Assembly (NCBI GenBank): GCA_023417655.1
Contig: JAEZFD010000022.1
Span: 1-56,259, forward strand
Direction: 5' to 3'
Source of the DNA: Planctomycetota bacterium
GTDB taxonomy: Bacteria; Planctomycetota; Planctomycetia; Planctomycetales; Planctomycetaceae
Length of the DNA stretch: 56,259 bases
Position 1 is the stretch's first letter; every line of letters begins with the position of its first letter. Below the pieces are notes generated by a model. The model had not been told where the DNA came from. It did not search any database and was given only the letters and a program-made list of their open reading frames with translations. The position numbers and the translations under genes were made by a program. Shown here piece after piece: positions 42,022 through 51,938 of this stretch.

Positions 42022-43095
42022 TCAGTTATTCACAAAGTGAATCGTTCGCGATGCTTGCGGGATCCCGTCAATCACGACCTCGCGAAATTCGGAGGCCTGT
42101 GTTCCGAGCACTGTTTCAGGCCGCTCAAAGTAGTTTTCAAGGAATCGCCTGCAGCTTGCAGTCGGAACCGAGTTGACCGGCCGCGACTGGGAGCGCGAAA
42201 TGACGAGCAGTCCGAACCGTCCCTGAGTTGGAACGTTGATCAAAAAACTTCCGTCGTCGTTCGCGATCAGACTGTTTCCTCCCAATGCCTGGGCGGATGC
42301 CTCCAGTAAACTCACATCCTTGGCGTCTGCCCCAATCTTTAATCCCTCTCCCGAGATCTTCGCTGTCCCTTGGCGATAAAGCGGCAGGACGAGGACTATC
42401 GCCCCGCGATCCACCTTGCTCTGTCCATTTGAGTCCGCGTAAGTCACCAGTCCACGAATCCGGCGATGTTCTGGGATCTCTGTTTCAGAACCATCGGTGA
42501 TCGATGATGGCGATGAAGCTGCGGCGAGCGGTGTCCGCATCGCCTCTGAAATGACGGCCCCTGCGAGGGCGGAAGCAACGGCGATTCCCAGAATGACGCC
42601 GGCACCCATTTGAAAACCAGACGCGATCTTGGTTGAGGAATTTGCTTGCTTGCGGGCGATCCCCTGCAGTTTTGCCGGATCAACTGGCCGAGCACGGGGC
42701 GTTGTAGGGAAGGTTGGCGTCACGGAGGGCGTGGCAACGGATGGCGGCGCGACGGGAGGAGGTGTTGGAGGAGCCGGTTCCAGCAGTTCTTCGCCGAACT
42801 CGACCTCATCGGAATCAACCGTCTCCAGCATCACCCCGGAGTCGTCATCCACTGTGATTTCAAATACCTCAGAATCCGGCTCGGGGCTTGGACTGGAGGG
42901 TCGGGGCTGAGTGGGCGGTTTGACTCCCGCCACCGGATTCCCGGATCCGGACCAGCGGTTTTTGCCGATCGGTGCCTCTCCGGTGGGAACAGTGATTTCG
43001 TGATAGCAGGCAGGGCACTCGGTCGTTTGTCCGGCCTTTGCGTCGGAAATTCCCAGAAACTGCTGGCAGGTCGGGCAGCGAAACTTGATGGCCAT
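42022..43095 (-). CDS. Zinc-ribbon membrane protein
   Basis: 357 residues; GAGG precedes the ATG. The N-terminal zinc ribbon (FRCPTCQQFLGISDAKAG, then TECPACYHE) is of the MJ0042-like type common in Planctomycetota. A Pro/Ser/Glu-rich linker leads to one membrane segment (MGAGVILGIAVASALAGAVI, about residues 166-186), and a beta-rich extracytoplasmic domain (GLVTYADSNGQSKVDRGAIV) resembles a carboxypeptidase-regulatory-like fold. It may couple a cytosolic zinc module to an outer domain; function unknown. Divergent from the ExbD-like pair. Confidence 0.8.
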   Translation of the reverse strand: MAIKFRCPTCQQFLGISDAKAGQTTECPACYHEITVPTGEAPIGKNRWSGSGNPVAGVKPPTQPRPSSPSPEPDSEVFEITVDDDSGVMLETVDSDEVEFGEELLEPAPPTPPPVAPPSVATPSVTPTFPTTPRARPVDPAKLQGIARKQANSSTKIASGFQMGAGVILGIAVASALAGAVISEAMRTPLAAASSPSSITDGSETEIPEHRRIRGLVTYADSNGQSKVDRGAIVLVLPLYRQGTAKISGEGLKIGADAKDVSLLEASAQALGGNSLIANDDGSFLINVPTQGRFGLLVISRSQSRPVNSVPTASCRRFLENYFERPETVLGTQASEFREVVIDGIPQASRTIHFVNN

Positions 43096-43594
43096 GACTT
43101 ACCTCGAAGGGAAATTCCGGTTCCGAAATCCGTCGTTAACGGTTATTTCAATTCTCATCATCCTGCCGATCGTTTCCTGTCGATAAATGCAGGAAGAAAG
43201 CAGGAGCGTTTCAACGAACTGTCGTCAAAGAGAGCAACTTGAAACACCTATGGAAAAGGTGACGTGGTGAGAACCGGGGAGCGAATCTGTCACACAGATC
43301 GTCCTCTGGCAAGAAACGGATTTCAGGCTGTCGATTCCACAGGATCCGCATCCCTCTCGGCTGCAACGTTCCGACTTCGCCTTTCACTGTACCACATATG
43401 ACGTTCCGATTCGCGAATCAGCGCTGGCGCCTGACGGACGCAGAGACCTCACTCAGCGAGTGGGGCCGCGTGTTCGCAGTCTGTCTCAGCGCACACGATC
43501 CGAATCCCTCCATTTCGAATAATCGCAGGGGATGCGAACGCTCTGCATTCCTGACGAGTCAGCATATATCCCTCAGGCCTGCAGGGAGGATGAC
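43096..43594. other. Divergent intergenic region
   Basis: About 500 bp between the zinc-ribbon gene and the ExbD-like pair. The only long frame near its end is the in-frame leader of the next gene, excluded because a perfect ribosome site precedes the GTG at 43595. No other feature seen. Confidence 0.5.
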
Positions 43595-45604
43595 GTGAAA
43601 CGACGTCCGGCCTCGGCCGCCATGTCGCTGTTCTCGTATCTCGACGGGCTCGTCTGCACGATGGGCGCGCTCATTCTTCTGCTGTTGCTCACGACCCATC
43701 GTATTCGCGAGCAGGTTCTCGCGGACCACAAAGTCGCCGAGACTCCGCCTGTCATTGCCGCAGTCGAGGAACCTCCGCCTTCCGCTGAACTCCCATTGCC
43801 GGGATACTCCGAAGATGATGTCGCCGCACGTCAGCAGGAAATCGCCAGAATTCTTGCACAGCGTCAGGAAGCAGAGCTGGCTCATCAGGCGGAGCTTCAG
43901 GCGCGGCACGCTGCCTGGCAGGCGAAGCTGAATTCTCTGCAGGAGATGAACCAGCAACTGCTCGCGGACGTCGAGGCCGCAAAGATGCGCGTCACCCAGA
44001 CAGCGGTCGCCGTGGAACAGGCAGACTCGCAATCGAGTCAGATGGCCGGACTGCTCTCAGCGACTCAGGAACGCACTCAGAAGGTTGCGATGACCGAAGC
44101 ATCGCTGAAGCAACTCGCCGAAGAATTGCTGAATCAGCGGGAAACCAGTCTGAAGACAATCGAAAACGCGAAAGTCAGTCGGGCTCTCAGGAACCCCGTC
44201 TTCGAGATCGTGACGGAAGATGCCACTTCCGGAACCACGCGTCGACCGATTCTGCTGGAGTGTACCTCGGACAGCGTTGTGTTCTGTTCCGAAGGAATCC
44301 GGATCTCCGCAGCCACACTGAACGAATTTACTCCGGAATACAATCCGCTGATGGCGGGCACCGCTGCGCTGCTCAATCATTGGCGACGCGTCGATGGGAA
44401 GCGGCCTGGTGAGCCGGGTCCCTATGTCCTGATGATCGTCCGCCCGGGCGGCACAATCGGCTTTTATGTGGCACGCCAGTTCCTCGAGAAGCTGAATCAG
44501 GATTTCGGTTACGAACTGGTGAGTGCCAGTGCACAGTTCAACTGGCCTGCGGAAGACCCCGTTGCTACCGCGGCATGTCAGCAGGCGATTGACAAAGTTT
44601 TGAACGGGCCACGCCCCGGCGCAATGCGCGGCAACGGATTTGGAAGTGGTGGGGACTCAAGCGGATTTGCAGGACGGGGACGAACTCCTGCTGATCGCTA
44701 TTCCGACGGTGAAGTCGGCGGAACTCCCCCATCGCGTCCCGGTGCAGATCAGATCGTCGGAAACAATGGTGAGTTCTCGCTTGCCGAGGTCGATCAACTG
44801 CGGAATTCGCGCGCAGGCGATGCCATCGACATGCTCGGACCCGAGTGGAATTCTGCCCGGCGTCGAAAGCTCGGCAGTGTCAAAGATGAGAGCGTAACGA
44901 ACCCTGATCTGACGGGGCAGGAAACCTTGTCCGCGATCGAATCAGAATGGCGATCCAACGGGCGAAACGGAATGCCCCCACAAGGCTCGGGGTCAAACCA
45001 GAGTGGAGAAGAAAACCCTTCTCCCTCAGGACAACCGATTGATATGACCGAACCGCAAATGCGGCAGGGGTCGCGTCAGTCGATGCCACAACCCGGTCCG
45101 ACGGGAATTCCTCAGTCTCCAGATCCCTCGGTTGCGAACTGGGGACGCCGACAATCGACTTCCGGGCCGAACTCCAGCAGCAGCGACGGCAGTCGCGCTG
45201 ACCCGAATCAGCTTCCTCCTCCACCTCTGGCTTCTCAGCAGGCTAGCTCAAAGAAGTGGAAGAACGACGGAGGAGCCCAGCGAAAGTGGGGCCGAGGTCA
45301 ATCCAATGGAGCCATCGGGATTGAACGTTCGATCGTGTTGCACCTGTACCCGGAACGGTTTTCCATTGAGCAGGGTCCCCAGATGGGAATCCCCACCGAC
45401 ATGATTCGTTCTGACTTTCAGGATGCCGTGGCCATGCTCATTGAGTCGCATGCCCAGACTTGGGGAATTCCTCCTTCGAACTATTTCTGGAGGCCTTCAT
45501 TTGAAATCAATATTCATCCGGGCGGAAGCCAGCACTACGCACAGTTGAAAGAACTCCTCGATTACTGGGCGCTGAGTTATAAGCTCGAGCACCTTAAAGA
45601 ATAA
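43595..45604 (+). CDS. ExbD/MotB-like membrane-anchored coiled-coil protein (first of pair)
   Basis: 669 residues from the GTG at 43595, chosen for GGGAGG just upstream. A single N-terminal membrane helix (SLFSYLDGLVCTMGALILLL) carries an Asp at its start, as in ExbD/MotB stator subunits. A coiled coil (~residues 60-190, QEAELAHQAELQARHAAWQ) and a compact domain with PYVLMIVRPGGTIGFYVARQ follow. Next comes a Ser/Gly/Pro/Gln-rich stretch of about 200 residues, then a C-terminal domain (IVLHLYPERFSIEQGPQMGI). No ExbB/MotA-type partner lies in the window. Probably acts at the inner membrane; function unknown. Confidence 0.75.
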   Translation: MKRRPASAAMSLFSYLDGLVCTMGALILLLLLTTHRIREQVLADHKVAETPPVIAAVEEPPPSAELPLPGYSEDDVAARQQEIARILAQRQEAELAHQAELQARHAAWQAKLNSLQEMNQQLLADVEAAKMRVTQTAVAVEQADSQSSQMAGLLSATQERTQKVAMTEASLKQLAEELLNQRETSLKTIENAKVSRALRNPVFEIVTEDATSGTTRRPILLECTSDSVVFCSEGIRISAATLNEFTPEYNPLMAGTAALLNHWRRVDGKRPGEPGPYVLMIVRPGGTIGFYVARQFLEKLNQDFGYELVSASAQFNWPAEDPVATAACQQAIDKVLNGPRPGAMRGNGFGSGGDSSGFAGRGRTPADRYSDGEVGGTPPSRPGADQIVGNNGEFSLAEVDQLRNSRAGDAIDMLGPEWNSARRRKLGSVKDESVTNPDLTGQETLSAIESEWRSNGRNGMPPQGSGSNQSGEENPSPSGQPIDMTEPQMRQGSRQSMPQPGPTGIPQSPDPSVANWGRRQSTSGPNSSSSDGSRADPNQLPPPPLASQQASSKKWKNDGGAQRKWGRGQSNGAIGIERSIVLHLYPERFSIEQGPQMGIPTDMIRSDFQDAVAMLIESHAQTWGIPPSNYFWRPSFEINIHPGGSQHYAQLKELLDYWALSYKLEHLKE

Positions 45605-45712
45605 CGGATGTCGTTCCAGAAACGACCTGCCTGATGGTTGTTCACGTTGCTGACCCTGCTCAGTGACGTGGCGTTAGTCAGACTTTGGACTTCATCCGGG
45701 AATGGGCGCTGT

Positions 45713-46816
45713 ATGTCGCGCAAATATCACGAAGAAGGGGAATTCGGTTCGGACTCCTTTCTGGACGTCCTCGCGAATCTCGTCGGGATCCTCATCATCC
45801 TGATTGTGGTTGTGGGTGTTCGTATTTCCAATATGCCGCCAGAACAGCTGACGGCCACTGAATCCACTTCGCAGGCCTCTGTCGAAGCCGCGAGTCCGGT
45901 CATCGAACTCCCTCAGGTGAAACTATCCGTTCGAGAACTCCCGCCGCTTCCGACCTTCACTCCCTTGCCTGAGATTCGCCCGACGGAGGAAATGCTGACG
46001 CAGGCAGAGAAGCTGAAAATCGACTACGAGCAACTGTCCAGAGCCCGAGAAACGGCAGCGGCACAGGAAGCAGAGCTCGCTCAACGTCTGCGAGATAAGC
46101 AGGCGGAAATCGAAGCGATGCAGAAGCAGCTGTCACAGTCGGCGGTGGCGATGAAGCCCCCTGAGCAACTCAAGACGCTGGAAGAAGACGTCAATCAGCT
46201 GCGGATGCAAGTGGCTGCCCTGAAGCAGCAGGCGGAGCTGATTGAATCCGATCAGCCACCCGTCGAAGAATTCAAGCATTACCTTCCGCCCATCGGTCGA
46301 GTTGTCTCGGGAGAAGAGGCTCACTTCCGTCTGCATGGGAATCGGGTGACTCACGTTCCGTTGACGACGCTCGTACGCGAAGTCCAGATGGACATGGAGC
46401 GACGGAAGGACATCCTCCTCAATCGTTCCTTCTTCCAGGGGAATACCCGACCGGTTGAAGGTTACATGATGGAATATGTTCTTCAGCGTCAGTCTGGCAA
46501 CCTGAATGATGACCTGCGCTATGGACGGGGAATGATTCGGATCGGGGTCAGCAGCTGGATTGTCAAACCTGTCGGACCGCTCCGACAGGAAACTGCTGAA
46601 GAGGCCATGCAGTCCGGCTCAGAGTTCTATCGCGTGCTCAGTGAACATGGCCCGACATCGACCATCACCTTCTGGGTCTATCCTGACAGCTTTGAGATCC
46701 ATCAGAAGCTGAAGGCTTTCACACACAAAGCCGGATACTGGGTGGCGTCACGTCCGCTCCCGACGGGTGTTCCCATCGCGGGATCGCCACAGGGGTCGAA
46801 GTCCGTCGCTCAATAA
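45713..46816 (+). CDS. ExbD/MotB-like membrane-anchored coiled-coil protein (second of pair)
   Basis: 367 residues from the ATG at 45713. The N-terminal helix DSFLDVLANLVGILIILIVV again carries an Asp, closer still to the ExbD pattern. A coiled coil follows (EQLSRARETAAAQEAELAQR and LRMQVAALKQQAELIE, residues ~100-190), then a domain with RLHGNRVTHVPLTTLVREVQ and TITFWVYPDSFEIHQKLKAF. The latter resembles VLMIVRPGGTIGFYVARQFL of the first protein, so the two seem to share architecture. It follows the first gene by about 110 bp on the same strand. Confidence 0.78.
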   Translation: MSRKYHEEGEFGSDSFLDVLANLVGILIILIVVVGVRISNMPPEQLTATESTSQASVEAASPVIELPQVKLSVRELPPLPTFTPLPEIRPTEEMLTQAEKLKIDYEQLSRARETAAAQEAELAQRLRDKQAEIEAMQKQLSQSAVAMKPPEQLKTLEEDVNQLRMQVAALKQQAELIESDQPPVEEFKHYLPPIGRVVSGEEAHFRLHGNRVTHVPLTTLVREVQMDMERRKDILLNRSFFQGNTRPVEGYMMEYVLQRQSGNLNDDLRYGRGMIRIGVSSWIVKPVGPLRQETAEEAMQSGSEFYRVLSEHGPTSTITFWVYPDSFEIHQKLKAFTHKAGYWVASRPLPTGVPIAGSPQGSKSVAQ

Positions 46817-46998
46817 TGAATGGCATTGTCGGTCGGACGATCATCGGGATCATCTGATCCGGAGGGCTCTCCGGAAGTGGTCTCGATTCATCTGATTGAG
46901 ATGACGGGAAATTCATCGATTCGACCTCGACGAACGCGTCGCATGAACCACAATCAGGGGACGGTCCTTCGGTTCGCACTTCCCTGACAGTATTGAAC

Positions 46999-48582
46999 AT
47001 GGTCGACGCTTCTTCCCTTGATGCTCCTCACAGTGATGGTCCGCAAACTCTTTCCCATCGACAGATACTTGTCGTTTTCAGCGGACTCATCCTGGCAGTG
47101 ATGCTGGCTGCGCTGGACTCGACCATTGTGACCACCGCGTTGCCAACTATCGTGGGGGAACTCGGAGGCCTCGAGCAGCTCTCCTGGGTTGTCACCGCTT
47201 ATCTCGTCGGTCAGACCATTGTGACACCGATCTACGGAAAGCTCGGCGATTTGTATGGCCGCAAAGGGGTGCTTCAGGGGGCGATTCTGCTGTTTCTCAT
47301 CGGCTCAATGCTCTGCGGGGCCAGCCAGTCGATGTCTCAGCTAATCTTCTTTCGCTGGGTCCAGGGACTCGGAGGAGGCGGATTGATGGCGACCACTCAG
47401 GCAGTGGTCGGCGATATCGTTCCTCCTCTGCAACGGGGCCGCTATCAAGGCATTTTCGGCGCCGTATTCGGTGTCGCCAGTGTGGCCGGACCGCTGATCG
47501 GGGGATACTTCACAACCTATTGGACTTGGCGCTGGATCTTTTACATCAATCTGCCGCTCGGTCTAGTTGCGATGCTGGTTCTTGCAAAGACGCTGCCGTC
47601 GGTCTCGCGGAAAGTGAGTCACCAGATTGACTATGCCGGTGCACTGCTGATCGCGCTGACGCTGACATCGGTGATCCTGATGGCAGACCTTGGTGGCACC
47701 GTTTACTCCTGGGATTCTCCGCTCGTCATTGGACTTGGCGTGACAGCCTGTCTTTGTCTTGGTCTCTTCATCTGGGTCGAGTCCCGTGCGATGGAACCCA
47801 TCATGCCACTGGGACTGTTTCTCAATCGCACCTTTACCGTTAGCGTGTTTCTCAGCATGATCGTCGGGTTCTCGCTGTGGGGATCGGTCACCTATCTACC
47901 TGTGTTTCTGCAGGTCGTCAAAGGATCGTCGCCCACGGAATCCGGAATGCAGTTGCTCCCATTGATGGGGGGCGTGCTGACGATGTCCATCATCTCAGGA
48001 CAGGTCATCAGCCGGACAGGGCGCTATAAGATATTCCCGGTCACCGGCATGTTCATCATGACGATCGCACTCTGGCTGCTGACCGGCATGGATGAAACGA
48101 TCCGGCTCTCCGTCGCATCGCTCTATTTCCTGCTCCTCGGTTTGGGGCTGGGAATGGTGATGCAGGTGCTGATGATTGCAATTCAGAATGCAGTCGAATA
48201 TCGGTCGATGGGAGTCGCGACTTCCGGAGCACTGCTGTTCCGTCTGATGGGAGGATCACTGGGGACCGCGATCCTTGGCGTCGTCTTTGCGTTGAGTCTG
48301 CACCATCATCTCATTGATCTGCTGCCTGCCGGAGCCGCCGATGGGGCAGAATTCTCACATCTGACGCCCCAATGGCTGCTGAAACTCCCCAGCGAGGAGC
48401 GAGGACCATATATGACGGCATTCGCCTCATCGTTCAGAAATGTGTTCAGCGTCGCCGCGGTCTTCGCGGCAGGGGGATTTGTACTCGCCTGGTTCCTGCC
48501 TGAGCTCGCGTTGCAGAAGTCGTTTTCTCGGAAGTCACATTCGGCGGACGGGAAGCAGACCCCCATCGACGTCGTTGAGTAA
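46999..48582 (+). CDS. DHA2-family drug-efflux MFS transporter (EmrB/QacA type)
   Basis: About 527 residues from the ATG at 46999; a TTG two codons earlier is possible. Fourteen membrane segments are expected. Motif D1-like AALDSTIVTTALPTIVGELG at the first helix, motif A GKLGDLYGRKGVLQGAILLF, and motif C VFGVASVAGPLIGGYFT are all present. These proton-driven antiporters export hydrophobic drugs and dyes, often with an EmrA-type adaptor; none is adjacent. Converges with the lipoprotein gene. Confidence 0.94.
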   Translation: MVDASSLDAPHSDGPQTLSHRQILVVFSGLILAVMLAALDSTIVTTALPTIVGELGGLEQLSWVVTAYLVGQTIVTPIYGKLGDLYGRKGVLQGAILLFLIGSMLCGASQSMSQLIFFRWVQGLGGGGLMATTQAVVGDIVPPLQRGRYQGIFGAVFGVASVAGPLIGGYFTTYWTWRWIFYINLPLGLVAMLVLAKTLPSVSRKVSHQIDYAGALLIALTLTSVILMADLGGTVYSWDSPLVIGLGVTACLCLGLFIWVESRAMEPIMPLGLFLNRTFTVSVFLSMIVGFSLWGSVTYLPVFLQVVKGSSPTESGMQLLPLMGGVLTMSIISGQVISRTGRYKIFPVTGMFIMTIALWLLTGMDETIRLSVASLYFLLLGLGLGMVMQVLMIAIQNAVEYRSMGVATSGALLFRLMGGSLGTAILGVVFALSLHHHLIDLLPAGAADGAEFSHLTPQWLLKLPSEERGPYMTAFASSFRNVFSVAAVFAAGGFVLAWFLPELALQKSFSRKSHSADGKQTPIDVVE

Positions 48583-48644
48583 TGTCATGAGTCGAGCGAC
48601 GTCCTGACCAGTCGTCTGAGCGTCGCTGCAGTATGAGGTCCGGT

Positions 48645-50753
48645 TTAACCTGGGAACGGGTTGGCGAGACCTGGCGGAGCCGCGGGGATGTCGCCGGGGA
48701 GTTCGCTGGGAATCTGGCTCGGAGGAGCCGCAGGAATTTCGGCCGGGATCTCGGAAGGCATCGCCGCAGGAATTTCAGGCAGTTGATTAATCGGAGGAGC
48801 TGCTGGAATCCCGGCAGGCATCTCGGAAGACAGGTCTCCGCTGAAAGCCGATGGCACAACCGACGGGATCTCTGATGGAATCTTTGTTGGAATCTCGGAC
48901 GGGATGTCCTTCGGAATTGCCGGGAGCGCTGAAGGAAGCTCTTTAGGAATGTCCGTTGAGATGTCTGGCAGATTCCCATTCATCGGGATGATCGCCGGAA
49001 TGTCGCGTTCCTGAGCAGGAGCGGATTCTCCTTCTTTCGGAATCAATCGCTGAATGGGGACTGTCCCGCTGCCATCGGCGAGCGGAACTTCCTGAATGAC
49101 CGCACTCAGGTTCTGGGCGTCATGCAGCAAAAGGTCTCCGATCTCTTCCCCGGCGTCAGTGGTCCAGCCGAGTTTCTCGCTGGCCTTGGGATTCGACGGA
49201 TCATTCAGCACTTCTTCGCTGTCAGGATTGGTGCGGACTTCCTGCAGCTGATGATAGAGGGCCGCCACGGTGTTCTTCCATCCCTCACTGAAGACCGGAA
49301 TTCCGATCTCCTTTCCATCGGGACGCTTCTCAGCAAAGGCGACGGACGTGTAATAGATCCTGTCACGGTCGGCCTTCACAGACCCGTGATAGCCAGCCAG
49401 CCCCGACAGTGAATCGACGTCGTCGGCATCATCTGTCAGGACGACGCTGCTCGGAACCAGAATGTTGAAGACGGTCACTTCGAGATCATAGTCTTCCAGA
49501 TAACCTTGAGCATGGAGCGACTTCAGGGTCTGGTGCAAATCACTGCGCGAGATCTTCTTGGGAACGCTTCCACTCAATGGATGAGAAGGGAGTGCAACAC
49601 TTGTCACATTCTTGCCATTAAAGAACGGCTTCAGTTGCTCATTCAGTCGGGCATCTGTCATTGCGGCCTGAATGGATTTGTCGATCTTCAGGACGTCACT
49701 CTGCTTCCATTGGTCTTCTCCACCGAGGTAGAGATTCACATAGGCCAGATCACGCAGGGTCTTGCCTCCGCGGTAAATCAGTTTTCGGCTTTGCCCCGGG
49801 ACCGCACCCGTGGCTGAGGCGATCGCAGAGTTCTTGGCAAGTCGGCTCCGATAGACCCGTTCGGCCGGAGAACCCGGTCGGGTCGCAGCACGATACGGAA
49901 TCAACGAACGGGCACCGGCGAGCTTGTCTGAAATCTTTGGGACAGGCGCCTGCGCGGGACTGTATGGCCAGGGGGCCCAGGCCAGAGACGTTTCCTTCAT
50001 TGGCAGTTTCGCTGCACTGGCCGGTGGAATCGCAGACGGGGCTGCTTTGGTGACAGGCGGGATTTTCGCAGGAGCAGCGGCGGGAGGAGTCGCCGGATTG
50101 GAAGAGCCCGAGAAGGGGTCGCCACCCATGGGGGCGACAGGGGCTTTCGCAATCGGTGGAGGAGTCGGCTGACTCGGGATCGGTTTGGCAGGGGCAGGGT
50201 TGGTAGGAATCGGATTGGGAGCCGGCGCGGCCTTCACAACGTTGGGGATGGGATTGTCCATGGGTTTGGACGCCACAACCGCGCTGGAAGACATGGGATT
50301 AGGGGCGACAGCAACAGGACCCTTGGAAGGGCTCGCCTTTGGAGTGACAGGAACAAATGCCGTGGCCGCAGGGGATGCGGCCTGAAGTGACGGTACGGCA
50401 GCAGTCGGAGAGGGGGAAATTCGAGCGGTGTGCGGCGGTGACGATGTGACGTGACTGTGGGGGGGATTCGTCACGACAGCAGATGGAGGAAGGGGGCTGA
50501 TTGACGCGACGGGACCTGACGAGATGACGGAGGCGGAAGGCGAGGCGGAATAGGATCCCGCTGGCATAGAGGCGATGATTGGTTCGTTGGAAAGGACAGG
50601 GGACCCGCTGGCAACGGAATAGGTCGGAACGGAGAGCGCCTGTGCTCCGTAGGGGAGGCTCGCTTGTCGGGAAAAACCTTGCTGGCAGCCCGCGGCGCAG
50701 AGCGCCAGACCGGCTAAGGAAAGTTTTGTCAGATTGTGACGCCAGATGGCCAT
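48645..50753 (-). CDS. Proline-rich lipoprotein with repetitive C-terminal tail
   Basis: About 702 residues from the ATG at 50753 (GGAG upstream). A signal peptide with lipobox (LAGLALCAAGC) predicts lipidation. Residues ~30-270 are low-complexity Pro/Ala/Ser/Thr. A central ordered region of about 330 residues (LIYRGGKTLRDLAYVNLYLG, then FNILVPSSVVLTDDADDVDS) follows. The last ~110 residues are an imperfect IPxEIPxxIP repeat. Such proline arrays may extend across the envelope. No known family recognised for the central region. Confidence 0.78.
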   Translation of the reverse strand: MAIWRHNLTKLSLAGLALCAAGCQQGFSRQASLPYGAQALSVPTYSVASGSPVLSNEPIIASMPAGSYSASPSASVISSGPVASISPLPPSAVVTNPPHSHVTSSPPHTARISPSPTAAVPSLQAASPAATAFVPVTPKASPSKGPVAVAPNPMSSSAVVASKPMDNPIPNVVKAAPAPNPIPTNPAPAKPIPSQPTPPPIAKAPVAPMGGDPFSGSSNPATPPAAAPAKIPPVTKAAPSAIPPASAAKLPMKETSLAWAPWPYSPAQAPVPKISDKLAGARSLIPYRAATRPGSPAERVYRSRLAKNSAIASATGAVPGQSRKLIYRGGKTLRDLAYVNLYLGGEDQWKQSDVLKIDKSIQAAMTDARLNEQLKPFFNGKNVTSVALPSHPLSGSVPKKISRSDLHQTLKSLHAQGYLEDYDLEVTVFNILVPSSVVLTDDADDVDSLSGLAGYHGSVKADRDRIYYTSVAFAEKRPDGKEIGIPVFSEGWKNTVAALYHQLQEVRTNPDSEEVLNDPSNPKASEKLGWTTDAGEEIGDLLLHDAQNLSAVIQEVPLADGSGTVPIQRLIPKEGESAPAQERDIPAIIPMNGNLPDISTDIPKELPSALPAIPKDIPSEIPTKIPSEIPSVVPSAFSGDLSSEMPAGIPAAPPINQLPEIPAAMPSEIPAEIPAAPPSQIPSELPGDIPAAPPGLANPFPG

Positions 50754-50944
50754 ACTCCACTCCGTATCACACTCGTTCTCAACCAGACTGAACACGTCCG
50801 ATTCCGTTCCTCGCGGCAATGACTTGCGTTGCTTCAGGGGGAAGAGATGTATTTCAATTCGACCAGCAGAAACAGCCGATTCTTGAGAAACTGGACCGGC
50901 AGAAACTGCAGATTGAAAGATTTACACGCCCTGTAAATGAAAAA

Positions 50945-50974
50945 TCCCTTGCCGGGTGAAAACCTGGCAAGGGA
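50945..50974 (-). terminator. Terminator of the ThuA-like gene
   Basis: TCCCTTGCCGGGT and ACCTGGCAAGGGA form a 13-bp stem (one G-T pair) with a GAAA-type tetraloop. On the minus strand TTTTCATTT follows. Confidence 0.85.
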
Positions 50975-51056
50975 GATAAGCTGTAACAGGTTAAAGCGGT
51001 GGACCGGCCCCGTCTGTCTTGTAAGGTCTCTTGTCAAAGAGACGCGTAACGCGGTT

Positions 51057-51929
51057 TTACATGGCGTCATTGACTGCTGGAGCCGAAGCCTTCACAGGCT
51101 TCAGATACTGATCATTCAGTTTTCCGCACGACCAGAGCAGGCCCCGAGTCACGAGGTCGAGATACCGGGGATCCGAAACCGTGGCGTTGTTGTGTCCCAG
51201 AGTCGTGGCGAACACTTTCGCCTTTCCGGCATAGTCATTGGTCCAGATAATCACATTGTCGGCCGTGACTTCCTCGCCTTTTTTGTTCTTCGTGACCTGA
51301 TGGCCGCGGGCAAGGGCTTTCGCCGTATCCAACAGTTTCCCGGCGCTGTTGTTGTAAAGTTCTTCATTCAATGTGGTCCAACCGGTCATGCCAGAGGTGA
51401 TTGGACTGTCCGGGTCAGTAAAAGTCAGGTCGATGGGAACCTGTGGACCATGCCCGGTGGTCTGAAGTCCGGTGAACTCAAACCAGGGAGTGATGCCAGG
51501 AAAACCTTCGCTGCGGAAGGAATGCATTCCGCAATGTAGGACAACGGCCGGGAGACCGTTCCGGTGTGGTTCGAGAATCCGCTCGATGACGCTCAGGTCT
51601 TTCACATCAGCGGTACATTCATCATGAATGACGACGTCAAAGCCCTTGGCCCAGTCTGGACTTTCATAGACAGGGTTCAGGTGCTTAGTGGTCTTGTCCG
51701 GATCATATGCCACGGTGACGACGACGTGAGCCCGTTCCGTGATTCCTTTTGAAAGGATCTCCTTCTGGGCTTCGTAGTCATGGCAGCAACCGCCGAGCAC
51801 CAGCAGCACTTTCAACGGCTTGACCGCTTCATCGGCAGCGACTGCTTCGCCACGGGTGCTGAATCCCGCCAGCAGGATCAGCCCCAGACATGCTGCGACT
51901 CCGGCAACTCCAATATGACGCATCTTCAT
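51057..51929 (-). CDS. Exported ThuA-like protein
   Basis: 290 residues from the ATG at 51929 (AGGAG eight bases upstream); a GTG at 51938 is too close to the ribosome site. A signal peptide (VAACLGLILLAGFSTRGEAVA) precedes a class-I-glutamine-amidotransferase-like fold: VLLVLGGCCHDYEAQKEIL, VVIHDECTADV, PAVVLHCGMHSF, HGPQVPIDLTF and VFATTLGHNN. These are ThuA-domain signatures, a family linked to trehalose/disaccharide use but with many uncharacterised planctomycete members. Substrate unknown. Confidence 0.88.
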   Translation of the reverse strand: MKMRHIGVAGVAACLGLILLAGFSTRGEAVAADEAVKPLKVLLVLGGCCHDYEAQKEILSKGITERAHVVVTVAYDPDKTTKHLNPVYESPDWAKGFDVVIHDECTADVKDLSVIERILEPHRNGLPAVVLHCGMHSFRSEGFPGITPWFEFTGLQTTGHGPQVPIDLTFTDPDSPITSGMTGWTTLNEELYNNSAGKLLDTAKALARGHQVTKNKKGEEVTADNVIIWTNDYAGKAKVFATTLGHNNATVSDPRYLDLVTRGLLWSCGKLNDQYLKPVKASAPAVNDAM

Positions 51930-51938
51930 CCAATCCAC

